Shown here piece by piece: positions 36,540 through 46,594 of a DNA stretch of 64,000 nt; within the stretch, counting starts at the first letter, position 1, and every line of letters begins with the position of its first letter. The notes below the pieces were generated by a model that made no database searches, was not told where the DNA came from, and saw only the letters and a program-made list of their open reading frames with translations. Source of the DNA: Neorhizobium huautlense (GTDB lineage Bacteria; Pseudomonadota; Alphaproteobacteria; Rhizobiales; Rhizobiaceae); the NCBI RefSeq assembly GCF_030811685.1, contig NZ_JAUSRF010000007.1:62001-126000 (forward strand). The letters are read 5' to 3'. The position numbers were made by a program, and so were the translations under genes.

Positions 36540-38360
36540 ATGGCCGCCCATTCCAGCATCGAGGCGATTACGAAGCGTATCGTCGAAAGATCGAAACCGC
36601 ATCGTGAAGCCTATCTCGATCGATTGAACCGCGCCGTCAAACACGGCCCCCATCGTTCGGTCCTCTCCTGCGGCAACCTTGCGCACGGATTTGCGGTCTG
36701 TTCCCCCGCCGAGAAGAGCGCGCTCGCTGGCGACGTCGTTCCGAACCTCGGCATCATCACCTCCTATAACGACATGCTTTCGGCGCATCAGCCGTTCGAA
36801 ACCTATCCGGCGCTGATCCGCGATGCGGCCCGCGAGGCCGGTGGCGTGGCGCAGGTGGCAGGCGGCGTGCCGGCCATGTGCGATGGCGTGACACAGGGCC
36901 AGCCGGGCATGGAACTGTCGCTGTTTTCGCGCGACCTGATCGCCATGTCGGCCGGCATCGGTCTGTCCCACAACATGTTCGACAGTTCCGTCTATCTCGG
37001 CGTCTGCGACAAGATCGTGCCCGGCCTCGTCATTGCCGCCCTCTCCTTCGGCCATCTGCCGGCCGTGTTCGTGCCCGCAGGCCCGATGACATCAGGCCTG
37101 CCGAACGACGAAAAGTCGCGCATTCGCCAGCTTTATGCGGAAGGCAAGGTCGGCCGCGCAGAACTGCTGGAGTCGGAATCCAAGTCCTACCACGGCCCTG
37201 GCACCTGCACATTCTACGGCACCGCCAATTCCAACCAGATGCTGATGGAAATCATGGGCTTTCACATGCCTGGTTCCTCCTTCATCAATCCGGGCACGCC
37301 GCTGCGCGACGCACTGACCAAGGAAGCCGCCAAACGGGCGCTGGCGATCACCGCGCTCGGCAACGAATTTACGCCTGCCGGCGAGATGATCGACGAACGC
37401 TCTGTCGTCAACGGCGTTGTTGGCCTGCATGCCACGGGCGGTTCGACCAACCACACGATGCACCTTGTGGCCATGGCGCGCGCCGCCGGCATCCACCTGA
37501 CATGGGCGGATATTTCCGAACTGTCGGACATCGTGCCGCTGCTCACCCGCGTTTACCCGAACGGTCTTGCCGACGTGAACCATTTTGCCGCTGCCGGCGG
37601 CATGGGTTTCCTGATCAAGCAACTGCTCGCAGGCGGCCTCGTGCATGACGACGTGCGCACCGTCTTCGGTCAGGGTCTCGAGGCTTACACCATCGAAGCA
37701 AAGCTCGGCGACAATGGCGGCGTTGCCCGCGCGCCGATCCCCGAAGTCAGTGGCGATCCGAAAGTGCTCACCACTATCGACAAGCCTTTCCAGGCCAATG
37801 GCGGCCTCAAAATGCTGCATGGCAATCTCGGCAAGGCCGTCATCAAGATCTCCGCCGTCAAACCGGAGCGCCATATCATCGAGGCCCCGGCCATCGTCTT
37901 CCATACCCAGAAGGAATTGCAGGACGCCTTCAAGCGCGGCGATCTCAACAACCGCGACTTCATCGCCGTCGTGCGTTTCCAGGGCCCGAAGGCCAACGGC
38001 ATGCCGGAACTGCACCAACTGACACCGCCGCTCGGTGTGCTGCAGGATCGCGGTTTCAAGGTGGCTCTGGTCACCGACGGCCGCATGTCCGGCGCATCCG
38101 GCAAGGTGCCGGCAGCGATCCACATCACGCCCGAAGCCAGCGACGGCGGCCCGATCGCCAAGATCAGGGATGGCGATATCGTTCGTCTCGATGCCACGAC
38201 CGGCACGCTGGAAGTGCTGGTGGATGCGACCGAGTTCGCAGCCCGCCCGGCCGCGACCGCCGATCTGTCGGAAAACGAATTCGGCATGGGCCGCGAACTG
38301 TTCGGCGCGTTTCGCCGCAATGTCGGCCATGCCGATCAGGGCGCGAGTGTGTTTGCTTAA
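36540..38360 (+). CDS. edd: Phosphogluconate dehydratase
   Basis: A 606-residue iron-sulfur dehydratase of the IlvD/Edd family that converts 6-phosphogluconate to KDPG in the Entner-Doudoroff path. Cluster cysteines lie in [23 protein letters not shown] and [14 protein letters not shown]. The C-terminal signature is [37 protein letters not shown] precedes the ATG. Together with zwf and pgl it takes glucose-6-phosphate to KDPG; the aldolase gene eda is not in the window. Confidence 0.95.
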   Translation: MAAHSSIEAITKRIVERSKPHREAYLDRLNRAVKHGPHRSVLSCGNLAHGFAVCSPAEKSALAGDVVPNLGIITSYNDMLSAHQPFETYPALIRDAAREAGGVAQVAGGVPAMCDGVTQGQPGMELSLFSRDLIAMSAGIGLSHNMFDSSVYLGVCDKIVPGLVIAALSFGHLPAVFVPAGPMTSGLPNDEKSRIRQLYAEGKVGRAELLESESKSYHGPGTCTFYGTANSNQMLMEIMGFHMPGSSFINPGTPLRDALTKEAAKRALAITALGNEFTPAGEMIDERSVVNGVVGLHATGGSTNHTMHLVAMARAAGIHLTWADISELSDIVPLLTRVYPNGLADVNHFAAAGGMGFLIKQLLAGGLVHDDVRTVFGQGLEAYTIEAKLGDNGGVARAPIPEVSGDPKVLTTIDKPFQANGGLKMLHGNLGKAVIKISAVKPERHIIEAPAIVFHTQKELQDAFKRGDLNNRDFIAVVRFQGPKANGMPELHQLTPPLGVLQDRGFKVALVTDGRMSGASGKVPAAIHITPEASDGGPIAKIRDGDIVRLDATTGTLEVLVDATEFAARPAATADLSENEFGMGRELFGAFRRNVGHADQGASVFA

Positions 38361-38423
38361 TGTTGCCGGGGCGGCCAAGCGCCGCCCTCGCAATCCCTTT
38401 GCGGACATGCTATCTATAGTGGC

Positions 38424-38606
38424 ATGAGCAAGAAACGCGAAACCACGGAAATGACTGTGACCGACCCCAAGACGGGGAAGGTGCTTGTCGTGCGCGGTGC
38501 CGGCTCGATGAAGGATCATCCCTTTAAGCTCGATCCAAGGATCGACCTGACCAAACCGATCTACGAGCAGGTTCTGGCACTCGAGGATGCAGACAGGGAG
38601 CGCTGA
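38424..38606 (+). CDS. Small hypothetical protein after edd
   Basis: A 60-residue charged protein (MSKKRETTEMTVTDPKTGKV and onward) with no membrane or signal segment. It is read in the edd direction after a 63-base gap and has a weak ribosome-binding site. The sequence alternates lysine, threonine and aspartate and looks like a real soluble peptide, but no family is recognised. Confidence 0.5.
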   Translation: MSKKRETTEMTVTDPKTGKVLVVRGAGSMKDHPFKLDPRIDLTKPIYEQVLALEDADRER

Positions 38607-38720
38607 TTGGCTGGTGCATTGCCGGTCTATAGTGGATGAATTTTCCTTGTAAGCTTCAGCGGCAGCCGCATCGAGGCGCCATCCTTACGTCGCCTGAGGA
38701 AGTTTCGTGAGCGGTATCAA

Positions 38721-39170
38721 TTATTCACAGGTTCGATACTCACCAGCAATTTGGTTCCAGCAATAACCTGCCTCCAATGCCTGAGCCTCAAGTGAACCCA
38801 ACTCGTCACAGGCAGTTATCCTATCTTTGCTGGAAAGTTTCTCACCTTCCATGCTCCCGTAAAGACATGCAGACCGTGTGTCATAGACGGCGTCCGATGG
38901 CGGCGGCGCTTTTACGGCTTTTACGGAAACGATTGCCTTGATTTTTTCTCCGCTCACATAAGCCTCAATGATGCAAGCATCACCCATTTTGCAACTGGAG
39001 AATATCGCGTCTCCGATGGCTGATTTTGTCATGAAAACATAGTCGCCGACGGAAGAGTCAAGACTGCCGACATTCACCACGCCATTAATTGTCTTGATCG
39101 TATCAGCAAGAGCATAATTGATAGGCAGCACAGAAACAGCAGCAGCTAGAAGAACTCGAAGCACTCGCAT
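38721..39170 (-). CDS. Small exported protein, unknown function
   Basis: About 149 residues from the ATG at 39170. Residues 1-22 (MRVLRVLLAAAVSVLPINYALA) form a signal peptide. The mature domain has six cysteines, several in the C-terminal third (SACLYGS, ITACDELG, AGYCWNQ, YRTCE), suggesting disulfides in the periplasm. The longer frame to 39263 overlaps the start region of the upstream gene and lacks a signal peptide in front. Not recognised. Confidence 0.6.
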   Translation of the reverse strand: MRVLRVLLAAAVSVLPINYALADTIKTINGVVNVGSLDSSVGDYVFMTKSAIGDAIFSSCKMGDACIIEAYVSGEKIKAIVSVKAVKAPPPSDAVYDTRSACLYGSMEGEKLSSKDRITACDELGSLEAQALEAGYCWNQIAGEYRTCE

Positions 39171-39246
39171 TATTCCCGTCGTTGTTTGACCAAAATTACT
39201 CTGGCATTCTGCAAATAGCATCGGCGTCGTCGCCTGCTGAGCTCTG

Positions 39247-39657
39247 TTACCAGGTCCGCACATCCAGCTTGCGGTCGCGATGCGCCGGGTGGGTGGAGAA
39301 GATGAAAATGCGGTCCAGTTCCTTCTGCGTCAGCAGGCGCAGGAAACGCACGTCGATCGTGTTGTTCGCGTTCTGGCGCATCAAAAGGCAGCCGACCTTG
39401 TTGATGCGGGCGTCCGGAATATCGAGATAGAACTGCTTTGGCAGATTGTACTGGGTGAGAATACCGAGCACCGCGCCGCTCATCGAAATGCGCAGCACGT
39501 CGCAGCGGCGGGCGGCGAGGTTCATCACCGCCTTTTCGGTATATTCGATGCGGGCGGCATTCATCGTGTCTTCCATGCGATACCGCGTTTCGCGGTCATA
39601 CATGAAGGACTCTTCCTTGCTCAGATAACTCGGTCGGTTCCCGGCAATCGCACCCAC
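39247..39657 (-). CDS. PilZ-like domain protein
   Basis: A 136-residue protein from a GTG start with AGGAG 8 bases upstream. Residues about 45-120 have a PilZ-like pattern: an RR pair (AARRCDVLRIS), the SxxG turn (ISMSGAVLGI) and a beta-barrel-like stretch to the end (VRFLRLLTQKEL). PilZ domains bind cyclic di-GMP and act in motility or polysaccharide control. The RxxxR motif is imperfect (RRCDVLR), so ligand binding is uncertain. It is monocistronic. Confidence 0.6.
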   Translation of the reverse strand: MGAIAGNRPSYLSKEESFMYDRETRYRMEDTMNAARIEYTEKAVMNLAARRCDVLRISMSGAVLGILTQYNLPKQFYLDIPDARINKVGCLLMRQNANNTIDVRFLRLLTQKELDRIFIFSTHPAHRDRKLDVRTW

Positions 39658-39786
39658 GTCTATTCTCCTGTTGTTACAGGAAAATCTACCGTGCGAAACT
39701 TAATAGACCGTATGGAGCCGAGCCCGGATCACCTTACGCAACGCTTTCTCTGTGGACGGTGATAACAGTTTGCCAATGACCTCGGT

Positions 39787-40878
39787 CTACTGACGCAGAC
39801 TGAGACCATCCGCATCGAAAAGGTGCATCTTTTCAGGCCTTGCCGTGAAGCGGACGCTGTCGCCCTTGTTCACCGGCAGGATGCCCGGGATTTTCGCGAT
39901 GATCGGCTCGTCCTTGGTCAGCCCCTCGATATAAAGAAGCGTCACTTCACCGAGCGCCTCGACGATGCCGACCTTGCCTTCGAACAGGCAGGGATCGCCA
40001 TCCGCCGCCACGGCCAGATCTTCCGGGCGAATGCCGAAACTCGCCTGTTTGCCCTGCTGGCCAGCATCGCTCGGGATATCCAGCGTGACCGACTTGCCGC
40101 CGGAAAGCTCGACCACCGTCTGCGGCCCGGCGCTGGTGATCTTTGCCGGAATGATGTTCATGGCCGGAGACCCGATGAAACGGGCGACGAACAGGTTCTT
40201 GGGCCGCTCGTACAGTTCGAGCGGCGGGCCGACCTGCTCGATCCGGCCAGCCGAGAGCACGACGATGCGGTCCGCCAATGTCATCGCTTCGACCTGGTCG
40301 TGGGTGACGTAGATCATCGTCGTGTCCGGCATGGACTCTTTTAGCCTGGCAATTTCGATGCGGGTGGCGACACGCAACGCCGCATCGAGATTGGACAGAG
40401 GCTCATCGAACAGGAACACTTTTGGATCGCGGCATATGGCGCGGCCGATGGCGACACGTTGGCGCTGGCCACCGGACAGCGCCTTCGGCAGGCGTTCCAG
40501 ATATTGCGTGAGCTGGAGGATTTCGGCCGCCGCCTTCACACGGCGATCGACTTCCTCCTTGCTCTCTTTGGCGATGCGCATGCCAAAGGCCATGTTGTCG
40601 TAGACGGTCATATGCGGATAAAGCGCATAGGACTGAAACACCATGGCGATGCCGCGGCGTGACGGCGGCACCTCGTTGACGACATGGCCGTCGATCGACA
40701 TCTCGCCGGATGTAATATCCTCCAGACCGGCAATCATGCGCAAAAGCGTCGATTTTCCGCAGCCGGAGGGGCCGACGAAAACGACGAACTCGCCCTGTTC
40801 GATCTCCAGATCGATGCCGTGCAGAACCTGCACCTGGCCATAGGACTTTTTTATATCCTTGAGGATTACCCCGGTCAT
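39787..40878 (-). CDS. aglK: Alpha-glucoside ABC transporter ATPase AglK
   Basis: A 363-residue MalK/UgpC-type ATPase: Walker A GPSGCGKST, signature LSGGQRQRVAIGRAI, Walker B VFLFDEPLSNLD and a C-terminal TOBE/MalK regulatory domain (about 240-363). The start at 40878 sits 6 bases after GGAGGG. It is last of the aglEFGAK operon, 29 bases after aglA, and powers AglF/AglG. Confidence 0.88.
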   Translation of the reverse strand: MTGVILKDIKKSYGQVQVLHGIDLEIEQGEFVVFVGPSGCGKSTLLRMIAGLEDITSGEMSIDGHVVNEVPPSRRGIAMVFQSYALYPHMTVYDNMAFGMRIAKESKEEVDRRVKAAAEILQLTQYLERLPKALSGGQRQRVAIGRAICRDPKVFLFDEPLSNLDAALRVATRIEIARLKESMPDTTMIYVTHDQVEAMTLADRIVVLSAGRIEQVGPPLELYERPKNLFVARFIGSPAMNIIPAKITSAGPQTVVELSGGKSVTLDIPSDAGQQGKQASFGIRPEDLAVAADGDPCLFEGKVGIVEALGEVTLLYIEGLTKDEPIIAKIPGILPVNKGDSVRFTARPEKMHLFDADGLSLRQ

Positions 40879-40912
40879 GCGCATCCCTCCCCTTTTTTAT
40901 CAGCCAAATTTA

Positions 40913-42571
40913 TCAGGCAAGCCGGGCGAAATAAGCGCCCCAGGCCGGCAGTTCGACGTTTCTGTTATCGACCGTGCTTTCAAAGCCGTGGCCTTCCAGC
41001 GCCTGCCAGTCGCCTTCCGGCAGCGGGATGGCTTGTTCATCCGGCCCCATGTTGAAGACGCAGAGCAGCGTTTCGTTGCCAAAAATGCGCTCATAGATCA
41101 GCGTCGGGCCTTCCGCCGTCACGAAGCGGATCTCGCCCTTGGACAAAGCCGGGTGTTGTTTGCGGAAGGCGATGAAACGACGGTATTGTTCCAGCACGGA
41201 ATCCGGATCACCATACTGAGCACTGACGGCGCGGATCTGGTGTTCGACGGGGATCGGCAGCCATGTCTTTTCGGCGGTGGAGAAACCGGCCTGAAGCGCC
41301 TGCGCATCCCAGACCATCGGCGTGCGGCAACCATCACGGCCCTTGAATTCCGGCCAGAACTGAATGCCGTAAGGGTCCTGCAGATCGGCATAGGCGATAT
41401 CGGCTTCAGTGAGGCCAAGTTCCTCGCCCTGATAGATGCAGACCGAACCGCGCTGGGTGAACAGCAGTGCCGCCAGCATTTTTGCAAAGGCATCGCGGTC
41501 GAGAACATCGGCACCCCAGCGGCTGACATGGCGCACCACATCATGGTTGGAGAAGGCCCAGCAGGCCCAGCCTTCGGGGGCTGCGGCCGAAAATGCGTTC
41601 TGCACTTCGCCAACGCGCGGTGCGGTCGGATAATCCGGCGCCAGGAATTCGAAGGCGTAGCACATCTGCATCTTGTCATTGCCGGATGTGTACTGGCCGA
41701 CGATTTCCAGACCATACTGGCTGTCGCCGACTTCGCCGACGGCGGCAATCGCCGGGAACTCGTCCAGCACCGCGCGAAAACGCTTTAAAAACTCGAGATT
41801 TTCCGGGCGGTTCTTGTCGTAGAGGTGTTCCTGGAAATTGTAGGGGTTCACTGCCGGTGCCGTGGACGCATTGCGGCGCGATGGATCGAGCGCAGGGTTG
41901 CTGCGCAGCTCCTTGTCGTGGAAATAGAAGTTGATCGTGTCGAGGCGAAAACCATCGACGCCGCGCTGCAGCCAGAAGCGGGTGACGTCGAGCAACGCGT
42001 CCTGAACCTCGGGATTGTGCAGGTTCAAATCCGGCTGCGAGGTGAGGAAATTGTGCATGTAATATTGCATGCGGGTCGGGTCCCAATGCCATGCGGACCC
42101 GCCAAAAATCGACAGCCAGTTGTTGGGCGGCGAACCATCCGGCTTGGCATCGGCCCAGACATACCAGTCGGCCTTGGGGTTGAAGCGCGACGAGCGGCTT
42201 TCGATGAACCACGCATGCTGATCCGACGAATGCGACATGACGAGATCGATCATGACGCGTATTTTGAGGCGATGCGCCTCGGCAATCAGCGAATCGAAAT
42301 CCGACAGCGAACCGAACATCGGATCGATATCGGTGTAGTTGGAAACGTCGTAGCCAAAATCCTTCATCGGCGACGGGAAGAAGGGCGAAATCCAGATCGC
42401 ATCGGCACCGAGTGCCGCGATATGCGGCAGGCGCGCGGTGATGCCCTTCAGGTCGCCGATGCCGTCACCGTTACTGTCCTGATAGGATCGCGGATAGATC
42501 TGGTAGATGACCGCACCACGCCACCAATCCTTGTCGAGCGGCGTTTCGGTCATCTGCGTTACATTGCTCAT
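40913..42571 (-). CDS. aglA: Alpha-glucosidase (GH13)
   Basis: A 552-residue cytoplasmic glycoside hydrolase. Family 13 blocks appear in order: GDLKGI...ADAIWISPFF (region I), DLVMSHSSDQHAWF, DGFRLDTINF with the nucleophile Asp, AVGEVGD with the acid/base Glu, and FSNHDVVRHVSRW with the transition-state Asp. It would split imported alpha-glucosides such as maltose, trehalose or sucrose. It lies between aglG and aglK, as in the S. meliloti agl operon. Confidence 0.9.
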   Translation of the reverse strand: MSNVTQMTETPLDKDWWRGAVIYQIYPRSYQDSNGDGIGDLKGITARLPHIAALGADAIWISPFFPSPMKDFGYDVSNYTDIDPMFGSLSDFDSLIAEAHRLKIRVMIDLVMSHSSDQHAWFIESRSSRFNPKADWYVWADAKPDGSPPNNWLSIFGGSAWHWDPTRMQYYMHNFLTSQPDLNLHNPEVQDALLDVTRFWLQRGVDGFRLDTINFYFHDKELRSNPALDPSRRNASTAPAVNPYNFQEHLYDKNRPENLEFLKRFRAVLDEFPAIAAVGEVGDSQYGLEIVGQYTSGNDKMQMCYAFEFLAPDYPTAPRVGEVQNAFSAAAPEGWACWAFSNHDVVRHVSRWGADVLDRDAFAKMLAALLFTQRGSVCIYQGEELGLTEADIAYADLQDPYGIQFWPEFKGRDGCRTPMVWDAQALQAGFSTAEKTWLPIPVEHQIRAVSAQYGDPDSVLEQYRRFIAFRKQHPALSKGEIRFVTAEGPTLIYERIFGNETLLCVFNMGPDEQAIPLPEGDWQALEGHGFESTVDNRNVELPAWGAYFARLA

Positions 42572-42623
42572 GCAAAAATCCTGTAGATTAGAAATGCTGT
42601 CTGGTGTGATGTCTTGAAGGGCA

Positions 42624-43817
42624 TCAGCCGCCCTTCACCGAACCGGCGAGAAGCCCTCGCACGAGGTAACGCTGCAGGGCAAAAAAGACGAGAATGGGGA
42701 CAATGATGGTGATGAAGGCAGACGCCGTGAGGATTTCCCACTTGCCGCCCATGGAGCCGAGAAGCGCATTGAGCGCACCGGTCAGCACCAGCTGATCCTT
42801 GCCTGTGCCCAGGAAAACCATGGCGACCAGCAGGTCGTTCCATGTCCACAGGAACTGGAAGATCGAGAAGGAGGCGAGCGCCGGGAAGGACAGAGGCAGC
42901 ACGATCTTCACGAAGATTTCAAAATCGCTGGCGCCATCGACCCGGGCGGATTCGATGATCTCCTTCGGCAGGCCGGCGATATAGTTGCGCAGAAGATAGA
43001 TGGCGAGCGGCATACCGAAGGCGGAATGCGCCAGCCAGACCCCGGCATAGGAGCGCGAGGGGATGCCGAAGAAGGAGCCGATATCGTTATAGAGCGTCAG
43101 CAGCGGGATCAGCGCCATCTGCAACGGCACGACGATCAGACCCACCACAACGGCGATCAGCAGAGTGCGGCCGGGAAAATGCATCCATGACAGCGCATAG
43201 GCCGCAAAGGCCGCGATCAGGATGGGGATGATGGTGGCGGGCACTGCCACTGTCAGCGAATTGACAAAGGCCTGACCGATACCGGCAGAGGTCAGCACGT
43301 CACGATAGTTCTGGGTGGTGAATTCCGGCGCGGTGGCAAGCGAGACGTAGACACGTTTCGGGCGCTTGTCGTCGAAAGCGGCTCCCTTGCTGTAGACGTA
43401 GGAACCATCCTGATTGATCTGCAGCGTCTCGCCATCGCCGATATCGGCGGGCGCGCCGACCTCGAAGGCTGACGGATCCTGCACGCGCACGCCAAAGGCG
43501 CTGACGGTGCCGGTAGCCGCCCCTTCAAAGATCGAACCGGAGATGACGAAGCGGCCGCCCTCTTCCTTTTGTGTCGCGGGATCGGCGAGCCGCACCGCTT
43601 CCATCTGGGTGGAGCCGCTAAAGGCCGTCCACCAGCCGGATGCGGTGATCTGTTCCTTGTCGCGCACCGAGGTGACGAGGATGCCGAGCGTCGGGATGAG
43701 CCACAGGATGACGATGGCGAGCACGCTGAGATGCACGAGCAGACGCGGCAGGCCGACGCGGCGCAGGCGGGTGATGATCGAGGGGGAATGGGAAGCGGTT
43801 GCTGTTGCGGTCGCCAT
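42624..43817 (-). CDS. aglG: Alpha-glucoside ABC transporter permease AglG
   Basis: A 397-residue inner-membrane permease. After the first helix (about 28-50) there is an extra periplasmic domain of roughly 130 residues (about 55-185), with a short repeat-like beta pattern, before the remaining five helices. The EAA loop is DGASDFEIFVKIVLPLSFPAL. The ATG at 43817 has GGAGGGACACTGAC upstream and lies 1 base after the aglF stop. The usual MalG-type permease is nearer 280 residues; the long loop is the main difference. Confidence 0.86.
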   Translation of the reverse strand: MATATATASHSPSIITRLRRVGLPRLLVHLSVLAIVILWLIPTLGILVTSVRDKEQITASGWWTAFSGSTQMEAVRLADPATQKEEGGRFVISGSIFEGAATGTVSAFGVRVQDPSAFEVGAPADIGDGETLQINQDGSYVYSKGAAFDDKRPKRVYVSLATAPEFTTQNYRDVLTSAGIGQAFVNSLTVAVPATIIPILIAAFAAYALSWMHFPGRTLLIAVVVGLIVVPLQMALIPLLTLYNDIGSFFGIPSRSYAGVWLAHSAFGMPLAIYLLRNYIAGLPKEIIESARVDGASDFEIFVKIVLPLSFPALASFSIFQFLWTWNDLLVAMVFLGTGKDQLVLTGALNALLGSMGGKWEILTASAFITIIVPILVFFALQRYLVRGLLAGSVKGG

Positions 43818-43818
43818 G

Positions 43819-44832
43819 TCAGTGTCCCTCCGCATCGCGATGTGCCTGACGGATGTTCCAGATCATGATCGGCGTGACGGCCAGCATGATGACCAGTGCG
43901 ATGACCGCGCTTCGGCCGCTGTCGCCGCCGCCACGGAACATCCAGTCGAACATCAGGTTGGCGAGCACCATCGTGTTCCATTGCCCGTTGGTCATGGTCA
44001 GCACGATATCGAAGACTTTGAGGACCAGAATGGTGATGGTGGTCCAGACGACGGCGATCGTGCCCCAGATCTGCGGCACCATGATCTTCCAGAAAATCTG
44101 CCAGCCATTGGCACCATCGATCACGGCCGCTTCGATGGTTTCTTCCGGAATACCGCGCAGGGCTGCCGACAGGATGACCATGGCAAAACCGGTCTGGATC
44201 CAGATGAGGATCAGCATCAGGAAAAAATTGTTCCAGAAAGGCAGCGAAATCCAGATCTGCGGATCGCCGCCGATGGCTTTCACGATGGCATTGAGCAGGC
44301 CGATCTGTGCTTCGTTGCCGCCACGGAATTCGTAGATGAATTTCCAGATGACCGAAGCGCCGACAAAGGAGATCGCCATCGGCATGAAGATGATGCTCTT
44401 GGCGATATTGCCCCACCAGATGCGGTCGGTCAGCACTGCGATGACGAGGCCAAAGAAGGTGCAGGCGGCCGGCACGACGGCAAGCCAGAGGATGTTGTTG
44501 AAGATCGACTGGCGGAATTGCTGATCGAAGAACGCCCAGCGGTAATTGGCAAGGCCGACGTAATAATCACCGGAGCGATCGTAGAAGGAGAGGATGAAGG
44601 TGGCGATCACCGGATAGACGAGATAGACCGCAATCAGGATCAGCGCAGGCCCTAAAAACAGCCAGGGGCGGATGGTGGCGCGGCGGTTGAGATTGATCGA
44701 TGCCTTGCGGACATTGCCTTCAGGCACCGGTAGCGCCAGCGACAGAAGCTTGTCTGACAGCCAGTAATAGAGCGCACAGGCAAACACGCCGGCGACCATG
44801 ATGCCGATGGCCGAAACGATCTGCGATACCAT
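43819..44832 (-). CDS. aglF: Alpha-glucoside ABC transporter permease AglF
   Basis: A 337-residue permease with about eight hydrophobic segments, the first (about 5-28) an N-terminal extension before the MalF-like core. The EAA loop is DGANGWQIFWKIMVPQIWG. GGGGAGGGAACA precedes the ATG. It forms the channel with AglG. A mosaic repeat (44952-45089) separates it from aglE. Confidence 0.86.
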   Translation of the reverse strand: MVSQIVSAIGIMVAGVFACALYYWLSDKLLSLALPVPEGNVRKASINLNRRATIRPWLFLGPALILIAVYLVYPVIATFILSFYDRSGDYYVGLANYRWAFFDQQFRQSIFNNILWLAVVPAACTFFGLVIAVLTDRIWWGNIAKSIIFMPMAISFVGASVIWKFIYEFRGGNEAQIGLLNAIVKAIGGDPQIWISLPFWNNFFLMLILIWIQTGFAMVILSAALRGIPEETIEAAVIDGANGWQIFWKIMVPQIWGTIAVVWTTITILVLKVFDIVLTMTNGQWNTMVLANLMFDWMFRGGGDSGRSAVIALVIMLAVTPIMIWNIRQAHRDAEGH

Positions 44833-44951
44833 TGTTCCCTCCCCTTTGTGCCGTTCGTTGCGGTTCTGGTGCCGCCGTCATTGTCTTCGTACTTGGCTGC
44901 TTTCCCTGTCCGGACTGCCGGGCAAAACTGCCCCACTACCCCGGATCAGCG

Positions 44952-45089
44952 AAGTCCCCCTCTGGCCTGCCGGCCATCTCCCCCACAAGGGGGGAGAAAA
45001 TTCGCGGCACCCGCGTTGGCGCATTTGAACCTCGGCGGATCGGCTAGGTTAAGCCCTCCCCCTTGAGGGGAGGGTTGGGAGGGGTCTTC
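44952..45089 (+). repeat. RIME-like intergenic mosaic repeat, copy 2
   Basis: A 138-base element in inverted orientation to the copy at 26995-27129. Both ends (AAGTCCCCCTCTGGC; AGGGGAGGGT-GGGAGGGGTCTTC-like) and the CGGCGGATCGGCT core are shared. It lies inside the agl operon, between aglE and aglF, and its strong stems could attenuate or process the transcript. Confidence 0.75.
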
Positions 45090-45112
45090 CTTTGCCCGAC
45101 GAGAGCAGTTCC

Positions 45113-46474
45113 CTACTTCAACCCATCCCAGGCCTTCTGGATCTCCCCGGCCGCCGTCTTGGCATCCTTGCCGCCGACAAAATCGATCATGCCGGTCCAG
45201 AAGGCACCGGCGCCGATCTTGCCCGGCATCTGGTCGGAAGCATCGAACCGGAACGTCGTTGCCGTGGTCAGAAGCTCGCCCTGCTTGCGCAGAACGTCAT
45301 TGGCATAGGCTTCCGGCTTCACGCCCTTGTATGGCGTCAGGAACGAGGCCTGCGCCATCCACACCTCATGGGCGATCGGCGTCTTCAGGAATTCGATAAA
45401 GGCTTTCGCAGCCGGTGAATCCTTGGTGACGGCGAAGAATGTGCCCGCTCCCAGAACCGGCGTGCCGAGTTCCGGCTTGGACGCATAGGTCGGCATGTAG
45501 AAGAAGTCCGCATCGACGCCCAGTTCCTTGTCCGGCGGGAAGAAGGACGGCACGAACGAGGCCTGATGGTGCAGGTAGCATTTTGGCGGAATGTCGAAGA
45601 GGCCCTTGGGGCTGTCGCGGAAATCGGTGGTGGCGACAGCGGCCGCACCACCCGAGACATATTTGTCGTTTTTCGCAAACTTGCCGAATTCCTCGATGGC
45701 GCCGACCACGGCCGGATCATCGAACTTGATCTCGTTCGACACCCATTTGTCATAGGTTTCCGGCGACTGCTGGCGCAGCATCAGGTCTTCCACCCAGTCG
45801 GTGGCCGGCCAGCCGGTAGCGCCGCCCGAACCGAGACCGATGCACCACGGCACACCGCCATCCTCGACGATCTGATCGGACAGCTTGAACAGGTCCTCCA
45901 TGGTCTTGGGGACCTCGTAACCGGCTTCCTCGAAATTTTCCGGCACGTACCAGACCATGGACTTGAAATCGGCCTTGAACGGGAAGCCGAAATAAGCCTC
46001 CTTGCCGTCCTTGCCCTTATAGGTGCCGTATTTGATCCAGTCCTCGCCGGAGCCGTAATTGGTCTTGACCCAATCCTGGGTTTCCTCACCCAGCGGCGTC
46101 AGAAACCCCTTGGCCGAAAGATCGGCCAGCAGGCCGGGCTGCGGAATGATGGCGATATTGGGCGGAGAACCGGCCTGCGTATCGATGACGATCTGCTGCT
46201 CATAGTTTTCCGAGGAAGAATATTTGCCGTTGATGCCGGTGGCGGCATTAAAATAGGCAAGCACGCTGTTGAACAGCACTTCATCTTCGCCGCGCCACGG
46301 GCCGAACAGCGTCAGCGACTGACCCTTGAGGTCGCCATGCGCCGCCTTGAAATCCTCAAAACTCTTCCAGTTGAATTTCGCATCTTCGCCCGGCGCAAAT
46401 TTCAGTTCCTGCGCAACAACGCCCGTTGCCAGAACCGCCGCCAGTGCCGTTCCCATCAAAAAAGACAGTTTCAT
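45113..46474 (-). CDS. aglE: Alpha-glucoside-binding protein AglE
   Basis: A 453-residue periplasmic solute-binding protein. Residues 1-21 (MKLSFLMGTALAAVLATGVVA) are the signal peptide. The mature protein has the two-lobe sugar-binding fold of the MalE cluster (LTLFGPWRGEDEVLFNSVLAYFN, then SPPNIAIIPQPGLLADLSAKG). The start at 46474 follows GGGAGGCTGACG. First gene of aglEFGAK, 280 bases before aglF. No lacI-type aglR gene is present in the window. Confidence 0.87.
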   Translation of the reverse strand: MKLSFLMGTALAAVLATGVVAQELKFAPGEDAKFNWKSFEDFKAAHGDLKGQSLTLFGPWRGEDEVLFNSVLAYFNAATGINGKYSSSENYEQQIVIDTQAGSPPNIAIIPQPGLLADLSAKGFLTPLGEETQDWVKTNYGSGEDWIKYGTYKGKDGKEAYFGFPFKADFKSMVWYVPENFEEAGYEVPKTMEDLFKLSDQIVEDGGVPWCIGLGSGGATGWPATDWVEDLMLRQQSPETYDKWVSNEIKFDDPAVVGAIEEFGKFAKNDKYVSGGAAAVATTDFRDSPKGLFDIPPKCYLHHQASFVPSFFPPDKELGVDADFFYMPTYASKPELGTPVLGAGTFFAVTKDSPAAKAFIEFLKTPIAHEVWMAQASFLTPYKGVKPEAYANDVLRKQGELLTTATTFRFDASDQMPGKIGAGAFWTGMIDFVGGKDAKTAAGEIQKAWDGLK

Positions 46475-46534
46475 CGTCAGCCTCCCGCCCATGATGCGCG
46501 GACGCGTGCCGCGCTTGTCTCCACAGCGATACGA

Positions 46535-46548
46535 TAAACGTACCGTTA
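46535..46548. promoter_or_regulatory. LacI-type operator candidate upstream of aglE
   Basis: TAAACGTACCGTTA is a near-palindrome, 60 bases before the aglE ATG. Its arms resemble LacI-family half-sites. In S. meliloti a LacI-type AglR controls this operon; the regulator gene is not visible here. Confidence 0.35.
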
Positions 46549-46594
46549 CAGAAGAGATAAGGCGCTGGCGGAGGAGTCAACCCCCGGTGAAGGC

